The notes below the pieces were generated by a model. It did not search any database, was not told where the DNA came from, and saw only the letters and a program-made list of their open reading frames with translations. Below are positions 55,355 through 64,000 of a stretch of 64,000 nucleotides of DNA, piece by piece (position 1 is the first letter of the stretch; every line of letters begins with the position of its first letter). The position numbers and the translations under genes are program-made. Source of the DNA: Sanderia malayensis (taxonomy: Eukaryota; Cnidaria; Scyphozoa; Semaeostomeae; Pelagiidae); contig RQOL01000374.1 of NCBI GenBank assembly GCA_013076295.1, forward strand, positions 5,818,743 through 5,882,742, read 5' to 3'.

Positions 55355-57135
55355 TTACAAATTTTCCTACACCCATGGTACAACTTACCGGGGACCCTGT
55401 TCTCGATGCTATGCAAAAATATGCAAGCCATCCCAGTGTTCTTAAGATCAAAGAGATGGCTTGTATCAATGAACAATTTGATTTTTCACCCGTTGATTCC
55501 ACTCTTGTTTTCAAGGAAATCTGCAAAATGGATCCCTCCAAGAAGACAAGTGGTGGTGTACCCACAGATAAGCTTACGCTAGCCTCAAGAACTTTCTATA
55601 GGGAGATTTCATATCATATGAACAATGCTATCAGCAATAACACCTTCCCGGACATTCTTAAGCTTGCTGACGTCTCTCCAATTTTTAAAGAGTGACACGT
55701 CCTCCAGGGGCAACTACCGCCCAATAGGTGTTCTCTCTTCTCTCTCCAAGCTATGTGAAAGAGTGTTATCTCAGCAAATGGTACCCTTTATGGGTCCAAA
55801 TTTCTCAAATTTACTTTTTGCATTTCGAGAGAATCACAGTTCGCAACACGCACTTTTGAGGCTTGTAGAACAGTGCCGAAAAACTCTGGATAAGAGGGGA
55901 ATAGTTGGAATGGTTCTCATGGATCTCTCCAAGGCATTTGACTGCCTACCCCATGACCTCCTCATAGCAAAGCTTGAGGCATATGGTTTTAGCATGAACA
56001 GTCTGCGACTTATTTTCGACTACTTAACATCTCGGAAACAGCGTGTCAGGATAAACTCTACTTATAGCTCTTGGCTAGAGATCAAATCAGGTGTACCACA
56101 AGGGTCAGTCCTTGGTCCTCTTCTGTTCAACATCTATATCAACGATCTCACATTCTTCATAGAGGACTCTCATCTATGCAACTTTGCTGATGATAGTACT
56201 CTGTATTCGGCCGATATCAAACTAGAAAAAGTCATTTTAGGCCTAGAAAACAACTTGCAACATACCATTGCTTGGTTTGAATCAAATATGATGGTTGCAA
56301 ATCCATCAAAGTTTCAGTTTATGTTCATGGGCTTGGGGCATGACAATAAAATATGCATGGAGATAGATGACATTGTAATTACTACTGTCGAACAAGTCAA
56401 ATTACTTGGTGTTATTATTGACTCCAAACTAAAATTTGACGACCATGTTAAATCTCTATGTCTTAAAGCTAACAGAAATGTTAGTGCCCTTTCTAGGACC
56501 GCAAAGTTTATTGACCCAACCCAATGTAAACTGCTCTATAACTCTTTTGTCATGTCAAACTTTAGGTACTGCCCCCTTATATGGATGTTTTGTGGAAAAG
56601 CTGCCAATAGAGAAATCAACAGGGTTCATAAACGAGCACTTCGTATATTATTGAACGACTACAATGCATCTTTCGACGAACTGCTCATCATAAACGATAA
56701 AAAAACCGTTCATGTCCAGAACCTGCAGAAACTCATGATTGAAGCACATAAAACACTCAATCATGAAAATCCTTCTTTCTTATGGGATTTATTCTCAAGA
56801 AAGAAAGCTAATTACAACCTGAGATTTAAAGACATTCTCACACTTCCCAGAGCATTGACAACATCATTTGGTACAAATTCCATAACGTTTAAGGATAGCA
56901 TACTGTGGAATAGTACACCTGATATAATAAAAAATAGCAATACAGTCTCCATTTTCGGCAAACATATAAAGAATTGGAAAGGGGAGGGGTGCAAGTGCAA
57001 AACTTGTAATTAGCAATTTTTAATCTTTGTAATTTGTTTTAGTTTAATTAGTAGTTGGTATTTATTAATTTGTATCTTTGATATAAACTAGCTTTTTCAA
57101 CTAACTGTAAATAAATGATGATGATGATGATTATT
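55355..57135 (+). pseudogene. LINE copy 2, reverse transcriptase to 3' end
   Basis: The RT entry (55375-55695) shifts frame at a single site near 55690 (KE then a TGA) into a long ORF 55625-57013. Blocks are NYRPIGVLSSLSKLCERV, VLMDLSKAFDCLPHDLLIA, GVPQGSVLGPLLFNIYINDL, CNFADDSTLYSAD (catalytic pair), ITTVEQVKLLGVIIDSKL, RYCPLIWMFCGK and the closing CKCKTCN. After the stop come about 100 bp of 3' UTR and a GAT/TAT microsatellite tail to 57135. This is the best-preserved RT of the window and the empty-site reference for 4558-5428. Confidence 0.9.
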
Positions 57136-57915
57136 ATTATAGTGTAAATAGGGCCAATAACAACATAAAGCGTATGCGAGTTGTGAACGTGATTACTTCT
57201 AAAGCGTGTGATGTTTATATCCCACAAGGTCATGGTCATGTACTTTGAACATTGCTGAAAGGGTGTGGCACCAAAAAACCTCCAACTCCGGCGCAAGGAT
57301 GGCCTAGGCAGTGTCTCGACGGCCCTGTTTTTTGTGCGAAATTTAAACAAAATGGGTGAACATTGAGGAAATTTTTTCCAAATTTTTCATAAAACGCCTT
57401 GAAGTCATATTAGTATCTTGTCAAAAATGCACATGAATTAAATGAACATAAATTGACAATTTTTGGAAAAATGTACTTAAAGGAAAGTAATTTTCAACTG
57501 GGTAGTGAAAAATGCAACTATGTAATCATATAAAAACGCAAAGATTGAATAGCCAATAGAAACAAAGCAATTCTCTGTCACTAGAAAATCTTAGTTACTA
57601 CTAATTTTCAAAATAATCACGGATAGTTGCTAAAATCTTAATTGCGGAGTAATCAAAGTTCTTTAATTCCATGCCAAAAACATTCCACGTCGTTCTTCGT
57701 TTCTCCTTGTCGGCAAACTGGGTAGACGAAACATTCTGAAATCTGCGTCTAGTGTTCCGTCCAACGTTGTTCGTTATATTTCGCTACATTTACATCTGGT
57801 ATTTTCGTTGTAATAGATGTTGTGATTGCCAATTAGAATTTCAAATGCGGTACCGCATGCTAGCTACATACTGGAATATACTGCAACTGTGCAGATATTT
57901 GCTTTGCTATTATGC
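57136..57915. other. Spacer without recognised gene
   Basis: A+T-rich sequence with only short ORFs between the LINE tail and the TTAA-flanked element. I see no gene or clear repeat. Confidence 0.5.
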
Positions 57916-59767
57916 TTAAAGGCCTACTGCAATCAAAAATCATTTTCCCGTTTTTTTCATAAAATGAAATTTCAATCTTTACTGATTACTTTGGCGCCTG
58001 TTTTGTTTTTATTCGATCACGATAAGTATACTAAATTTGGCTTTGAAATGGGGCACTGACTGCGACATGGTATGACGTCATAACCAGGACACAAATCGAC
58101 TTTTATAATGGGAGAGTATAGGGAAAAGGTTTTCAAATCTGCACTATGCGTAACCCCGGCCCTTATTAAAAAATCGCTTCCCAGGAATCAAAACTATAAC
58201 TTTCCGCGCGTCGTTTCAGCTATTAACCAAAAAATTGAACTTACGGTAACGCTATAGCGGCGCTTTGAAAAAGGGTACTACAAACCGCGCGGTTAGTCAA
58301 AAGATATTTTATTCCGCGCGGTCTGATTTCCAAGCAGCTGGAAGCATTCACAAAGGAAGTTTGTCAGAAATCATGGATGGCGGAGCTGTGTGAGTAAAAC
58401 TAGTAACAAACACGATGGCCGGGGTTGTTGTTAGAGGACCAGGCAAAGTAAGCTGTTACAGCAGTTAAGTTAATTAATAAATGGTATTTTCAAGCAGACG
58501 TTTTAAAAACAAATTTGAAATGAAACAGATAAGGAGAGCTGAAGGCGTGCGTTTTGCTCACAATACACATAGGCCAGACAGAAATTAAAAACATAAAGCT
58601 AAGGAACCACCAGTTTCATTTGTTGTCCATTTGTAATTTTGGAACCATCGTGTTTCAACAGAAAACTTGTAACACATCTGACTATGATAATAAATTGCTA
58701 TGCAGAATATTGCGATTAGTTCTATTTTATTTCTCCAATTTCTACCCCGATGAAAACATTGAAGCAACTTGGCGTTCCAGCCAGACGTGATGTAAAAGTA
58801 ATTCGTTTTGATAAGACTGGACTGACAACAACTTAGCAGCATCAGATATATCTTAAAAAACCAACTCTGAGCGTAAATAGTCCATGTAGATTCTGAAAAC
58901 ATCTCTGCATTCTCTCACACATACATCATATGCGACTCAGTCAAGTCAAATGCAAAAGTATATTTCATCTCGACACTGATAATGATAATCCCCGTTGTTT
59001 GCTTCCGCTCTCCGCCGCGGCTGATTGCCCTCCCGTAGTTTGATGTCACGACCAAAACTGCCCCAATTCAGACCGCAATTACTCCCCCCAAATTATGAAA
59101 AAAATTTTAAAATTTGTGAAAACACTTTAATATTTATGCCTTGGAATGCGATTTTTAATTAATTAGTTATTTATTGAGCTAGACGGAGTGGAGCAAAAAG
59201 CTACAATACACTTCAATACAAAAACTTGAAATGGGTCCTGGTAGGCAGGGAATTCCATGTAAGTGACTAAATTTTTGCCTAACCTCAACTTTTATTACTG
59301 ATTCCTACTAAATCGACCCTGTAGATTTCAAATCCAAGATGAGTCACTTTCGATTTTGACCGGAAGTGTCTTAATTTGATGACGTCATAAAACAACGATT
59401 TTCTCCATTCTACCTGCGATTTCTCGGTTTCCTTACACCCATTTTCAAAAATACGTCCATATTTAGATTCAGCGCAACGTGGGCTATCGACTGATATACA
59501 TTTTATCAATATTTACCGATGTTGCTATTTTTAGAAATGACGTCATCATGGCCTAAAACGATGTTTTGCTTTGATTTTACTTAATTTTTGCTACCAACAT
59601 GGTTTTTTCTGATACAGAAATGTATTCCTTCCTGTGGAGGCATTGTGAAAACTTGTTTTTAGGTGACTGGGTCTATCCTGATGTCAAACACGTGATCGTA
59701 GCAATAAAAATTCTAATTACATTTTTCTAAATCTACCATACCCATCCATGTATACAAGTATTGTGGT

Positions 59768-59968
59768 TTAAGAAGTCCAGTCAAACTCGTCGCTTTCCAA
59801 ATCGCTATCACTGCTCGAGGAGTCACCAAAAAATCCACCTGTATCTCTTTCACATGCCTGTAAAACAAGTCTAGAGTCGGCTTCTTCATGGTTGCATTCA
59901 ATGGACTCTGAAACACCATCACGAGTTATTTCCCATAGTTTTTCCTGCTCCATGAAAACCAATGGCAA
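59768..59968 (-). pseudogene. Shortened reverse copy of the nuclease ORF
   Basis: The frame reads EITRDGVSESIECNHEEADS then RLVLQACERDT, as in the forward copy, and passes directly to GGFFGDSSSSDSDLESDEFD. About 900 bp of the forward gene are missing between these points, so this copy lacks the second acidic block and the middle of the protein. Confidence 0.65.
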
Positions 59969-59989
59969 TTTTAATTGTTGCCTACCCTC

Positions 59990-61069
59990 TTCATTTCTGA
60001 AAAATTTGCTCGTGATGGTGTTTCAGAGTCCATTGAATGCAACCATGAAGAAGCCAACTCTAGACTTGTTTTACAGGCATGTGAACGAGATACAGTCGTA
60101 GTGGTAGTTGCCAAGGACACAGATGTACTAGTTATACTTGTGCATGCTTATGCCATTGTCAAACCATCGTCAAAGTGGTTTATGAAAGTAGATCACGAGA
60201 AATATGTCGACGTTGGAAAAGTGTACGACTCTTGGGTGAAAATGTTAGCATTTACCTCATATTCATGCAATCTCGGGGTGTGACGCCACCTCCTTCTTTT
60301 ATGATGTTGGGAAGGTCAAGATTCTAAAGAAGATAATGAAACATCAAGATTCACTAGATCTATTAAGTTCATTGGGAGAGTCCAAAGAGTTGAGTATGCA
60401 GAGTATCAAGGATGTGATGGTGTTCGTCCAAACTGTCATGTATTCTGGGAGAAAAGACGAGTCGTATGTTGACACAAGAGTTCGCTTGTACAAAGCTATG
60501 AAAACGAAATCATCGCAATCATTGCCTTTAAACCCCGACTTAATGCAGCAAGCAGTCAGGCGTGTTCATTATCAAGTCTATCATTGGTTGAGATTTGCAG
60601 AAAAGTCTGTTCAATCCATATCTCTCGAGGACAACGGTTGGACTATTGACGTCGAAAAAAGTATGGTAGAGCCTGTTTGGTTCACAGGTGAGTTTTGGGA
60701 TTTTTAATTAATGCATCTCTGTGTCAATTGATCACTCCTATTCGACATTTAATAAATAGTTCATTTGTATCGTACCTTACAGAGACACTATATTTTAGGA
60801 GAACAAATTCCATCAACAATTGCAGTGTCTTCAGCCCTATCATCTGAAAATGAAGAAACGGGATAACCAGCCCCTGCCGCTCCGAAACGGCGACGAACGC
60901 GGAAAACATGAGCAGCAACAAGCACCCGTGAGCGTACTGCGAAATATTCAGATGGTGAAGAAGAACCCGGTATTGAGATATCTGCAGAGAGCAAAGAGGT
61001 GGATTTTTTGGTGACTCCTCGAACAGTGATAGCGATTTGGAAAGCGACGAGTTTGACTGGATATCTTAA
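59990..61069 (+). pseudogene. Transposon-encoded PIN/XPG-like nuclease, two exons, one frameshift
   Basis: Exon 1 reads ARDGVSESIECNHEEANSRL then VVVVAKDTDVLVILVHAYAI; HEEA..R and KDTDVLV resemble the acidic metal-binding blocks of FEN/XPG nucleases. WFMKVDHEKYVDVGKVYDS follows, a frameshift at about 60275 (GCDATSFFYDVGK), then SLGESKELSMQSIKDVMVF and VRRVHYQVYHWLRF. The intron 60688-60798 is GT-AG and in phase (WFTG-EQIPSTIAVSS). Exon 2 contains a Lys/Arg patch and ends in an acidic tail, SSNSDSDLESDEFDW. A stop after NEETG interrupts exon 2. Domain identity is inference; the protein family is repeated in marine invertebrate genomes. Confidence 0.55.
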
Positions 61070-61796
61070 ACCACAACACTTGTATACATGGATGGGTATG
61101 GTAGATTTAGAAAAATGTAATTAGAATTTTTATTGCTACGATCACGTGTTTGACATCAGGATAGACCCAGTCACCTAAAAACAAGTTTTCACAATGCCTC
61201 CACAGGAAGGAATACATTTCTGTATCAGAAAAAACCATGTTGGTAGCAAAAAATAAGTAAAATCAAAGCAAAACATCGTTTTAGGCCATGATGACGTCAT
61301 TTCTAAAAATAGCAACATCGGTAAATATTGATAAAATGTATATCAGTCGATAGCCCACGTTGCGCTGAATCTAAATATGCACGTATTTTTGAAAATGGGT
61401 GTAAGGAAACTGAGAAATCGCAGGTAGAACGGAGAAAATCGTTGTTTTATGACGTCATCAAATTAAGACACTTCCGGTCAAAATCGAAAGTGACCCATCT
61501 TGGATTTGAAATCTACAGGGTCGATTTAGTAGGAATCAGTAATAAAAGTTGAGGTTAGGCAAAAATTTAGTCACTTACATGGAATTCCCTGCCTATGGTT
61601 ATTAGGTCACGTTTGTCGCAGTTGAAATGGCAAAATCGACGACTTTACGGGCTTGTAAAAGCAATTATACTGGATCAATTTTCATTCTGGAAACGGTTTT
61701 ATGATCAGTTCGAATAGGTTTACCAGGAAATGTAAAAAAATTATATCACTTTTTTTGATTGCAGTAGGCCTTTAACTTATGATTGCTTAGCAATTG

Positions 61797-62491
61797 TGAC
61801 GCTCACACGACGCCATGTACACCTCTTTTATGCAATCTATTATAAACATTACAGCTGATTGAACAATTCATGTTGTTTTGTTCCGCTTTGACCAGATAGT
61901 CTTTCCAGTTATATCACACCAAATCACAACGAAACACGCCACTTATTATTTTTGCATTTTTTGTTTATGATTTGCTGAAAACTACCACTTTGAAGTTTTT
62001 CTTTAGAGTTTGGTCTCAACCATATATTAAGTGACGTTTCTAGTTGTTTTTATTCTATTTTTTATACTTTTCATCCTTTTTATTGTTTAATCTCGGTGAA
62101 AAATGAAATTGGAGGGGGCCAAATCAATTCCTGCTTGTTTTTGTTGTAATTTTGTAGTTGATTGTCAGTAAAAACCTTTGTGATGCATAAATTTAGTATT
62201 AAGGGTGTGTTTTAGGAGAATAAAAATGTCAACACTAAGAACAATAGTTAATTTTTAAATAAGACAAGTAGAGTCATCGAGCATCGAATGAGACGGTTCA
62301 TTCGCTTATCCGCATATTTCGCACTTTTTCGCTCACTTGATTTAAGTAGTTTTTAAAGAATCTTTAGTTTAATTGTTGTTTATCAAAGACATGATTGTTC
62401 ATCGATTATTCTGCAATTTTTCAACGGAACCAATTAATTAGGGATGGTTTACATTTGCGTAAACCATCAAATCCTAACACAAAATACTTCA
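61797..62491 (+). repeat. Probable 5' LTR of a BEL/Pao element
   Basis: The right boundary is well placed: ACTTCA ends the LTR and the primer-binding site follows. The left end is a guess at TGTGACGCTC because the partner LTR lies beyond the window. Near the right end a hairpin (GATGGTTTAC, loop, GTAAACCATC at 62443-62469) is seen. Confidence 0.45.
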
Positions 62492-62510
62492 TGGTGCCGT
62501 GACCCGGGAT
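62492..62510 (+). promoter_or_regulatory. Primer-binding site of the BEL/Pao element
   Basis: TGGTGCCGTGACCCGGGAT begins TGG, complementary to a tRNA CCA end, and lies directly after the LTR and about 30 bp before gag. I cannot say which tRNA is used. Confidence 0.65.
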
Positions 62511-62521
62511 TGTAAAGTTGA

Positions 62522-64000
62522 AAAGTTAATGCAGAACTTACAAGAAAGATTCGCGCAAGAAATGGACACAAACTTGTTGTTAAAAACACAATTGCTAAAG
62601 TATATGGTCTTCTACCGCCAGCTGGTCGAGTAGCAGACATCGAAGTTCAAACGAAATTAGAATCCTACAAAAACACACTAGAAAGAAAAAGGAAGGACAT
62701 TGAAACACTCGATGCCGACATTATAAACGCTTTAGAAAAAGATGATGATATCGAAAAAGACATACTAGATCGCGAAGAATTTGAAGAAGAAGTATCAGAA
62801 ACGATTTGTCGCATTCAAAATATATTAAAAGCTCGAACAGAATCGCCGCATCGCATCAACTGGGAAAGTCAATCACGGAAGGAAGCACAAGTCAAACTTC
62901 CCAAGTTGAATATGTTAACGTTTAATGGCGACCCGACGCAATGGATCTCGTTTTCTGAAAGCTTCAAATCAAGCATTGACGGAAATCAAAACTTAGCAAA
63001 AGTGGAAAAAATGAAGTATTTACAAGGTCTGCAATCTGGTCCTGCCGCAGAAACTATCAAAGGACTATCGCTTTCAGAAGAAAACTACGACGAAGCTTTT
63101 GAGCTGCTAAAAAGACGATTCGGAAATAAACAGATTATAATTTCGAAACACATTGAAAACATAATGGAAATGCCAAAGGTAACTTCATTGTTTGAACAGA
63201 AAAAATTTCGCTTACTTTTTGATAAAACAGAAACAGCAGTAAGAAGCAGTAAGAAGAAGTATTGGAATTTCAATAGAAAGTTATGGTACAGTTCTTTCTC
63301 CAGTTATCATGTCAAAGATTCCGAACGAGCTACGCTTAATTATCAGTCGAAAAACCTCTGATGTATGGGAATAAGACGACATACTCAACCACTTTGGAGA
63401 AGAGTTAACATTACGAGAACAATGTTCATTCAGTTCGATCGATAGCAATTCAGCCAGATTTTCAAGCCGTGAACAAACGTATCGCAACACTCAATCGCAG
63501 CCAACTACAAGTTCAACGTTGATCGCAAGTAGCACGCAGTTTAACAATAACGATGAACGAAGTACACCAAAATGTCTGTTTTGTGACAACCGACATTATT
63601 CTGCTAGCTGTTCAACGGTTACCCACCCCAACGTACGAAAACGGATTTTACGCGACAGAAGAAGATGCTTCATTTGCCTAAAGCCAAACCACATATCAAA
63701 GAATTGCCATTCAGGTACAAGATGCTATCGCTGTAAAAGTCGTCATCATAGTTAAATATGTGGAGCAATGGAAGAAAGACCTCATCCTCCGTCAAGACCT
63801 TCAACGGAGCCTCAATCGAAAGAAAACACTCAACAACAACAGGAATCGGTAACTACAAATTTATTTACCTTGCAAAATGTTAAAAGCAACGTAGTATTGT
63901 TGCAAACCGCTGAAACCATTGCTCATCCAGTCAACAATCCACAAGATTTTAAGAACGTAAGAGTTATTTTGGATTCTTGTTCTCAACGCTCTTATATTAC
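62522..64000 (+). pseudogene. BEL/Pao gag and start of protease, runs off the window
   Basis: The gag frame is open from 62522 but has no ATG until 62906. It contains NTIAKVYGLLPPAGRVADIE and a Lys/Glu coiled region, then a DUF1759-like segment: KLNMLTFNGDPTQWISFSES, LQSGPAAETIKGLS and LLKRRFGNKQIIISKHIENI. A frameshift lies near 63285 and a TAA near 63375. The frame then continues with FGEELTLREQCSF and three Cys/His clusters: CLFCDNRHYSASC, CFICLKPNHISKNC and CYRCKSRHH, with a stop after the last. The window ends within a DUF1758-type protease start, VRVILDSCSQRSYIT, where the catalytic Asp is present. It is a different copy from the BEL sequence at 16.3-23.5 kb. Confidence 0.85.

Larger units (their letters stand above)
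59244..61593. mobile_element. Head-to-head foldback element encoding a PIN/XPG-like nuclease
   Basis: Outer arms of about 600 bp (59244-59842 and 60994-61593) are near-identical inverse copies; the ends read GGCAGGGAATTCCATG with TA outside on each side. The left half is a shortened copy in reverse orientation: on the minus strand it starts the nuclease ORF, then jumps from CERDT directly to the acidic C-terminal tail. The right half is a longer forward copy. The two halves meet near 59970. Arms contain TGACGTCA motifs. Confidence 0.7.
57920..61771. mobile_element. TTAA-flanked DNA transposon (Kolobok- or piggyBac-like), non-autonomous
   Basis: TTAA stands on both sides (57916-57919 and 61772-61775) and the ends are inverted repeats of about 20 bp starting AGGCCTACTGCAATCAAAAA. 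TTAA targets are used by Kolobok and piggyBac families; the AGG start suits Kolobok, but no transposase is visible. The left interior (57940-59240, 1.3 kb) has no supported gene. A second element, a foldback carrying a nuclease gene, is nested at 59244-61593. Confidence 0.75.

Overview
The window is eukaryotic, non-coding-rich and dominated by transposable elements: split and frameshifted ORFs, GT-AG introns, A+T-rich spacers, LTR elements, LINEs, cut-and-paste DNA transposons, MITEs and minisatellites. The element mix (BEL/Pao and Gypsy LTR elements, CR1/L2-like LINEs with an esterase-type ORF1, ISL2EU, a TTAA-target element, tyrosine recombinase remnants, a 2A-like motif, a MULE/SWIM gene) fits an invertebrate animal. 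A cnidarian, perhaps an anthozoan, is my best guess; I cannot name a species. Nothing bacterial is present. A 100-base N run at 27614-27713 marks an assembly gap.

Layout. 1-3.6 kb: a spliced ORF ending in a 2A-like motif, then a palindromic ISL2EU derivative (1307-3342) inside a dispersed repeat. 3.8-7.8 kb: a reverse-strand CR1/L2-like LINE carrying a second ISL2EU derivative (4558-5428). 8.0-10.7 kb: a second LINE family, inserted into a second copy of the same dispersed repeat. 12.1-23.9 kb: an LTR unit with matching 5-bp target duplications whose interior reads as a BEL/Pao element fused to a Gypsy element, itself interrupted by a third ISL2EU element (17952-20431). 23.9-29.2 kb: MITEs, the gap, a mariner-like inverted-repeat element and a decamer repeat.

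The one clear housekeeping gene is COA4 (29349-30947, two exons, one frameshift). On the minus strand at 33.4-39.2 kb lies a gene-like locus: a protein kinase domain, a possible cysteine-peptidase-like segment, and a MULE-type transposase with a SWIM zinc finger. A pogo-type MITE sits inside the kinase domain.

39.3-57.1 kb is a nested stack: a forward-strand LINE (same family as at 3.8 kb) is interrupted by a ~92-bp minisatellite, which is interrupted by a chromodomain Gypsy element with an envelope-like ORF (41742-49132). A second interruption (50465-55354) holds a ~77-bp minisatellite, a LINE C-terminal fragment, a broken tyrosine recombinase and a DDE fragment. 57.9-61.8 kb is a TTAA-flanked element containing a head-to-head foldback that encodes a PIN/XPG-like nuclease with an intron. 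From ~62.5 kb to the end is the primer-binding site, gag and start of protease of another BEL/Pao element.

Almost all transposon genes here are broken. The strongest positional evidence is from matched empty sites: three ISL2EU derivatives each insert with a 2-bp AT duplication, one shown by a paralogous repeat, one by an intact LINE copy, one by restoration of a BEL reading frame.
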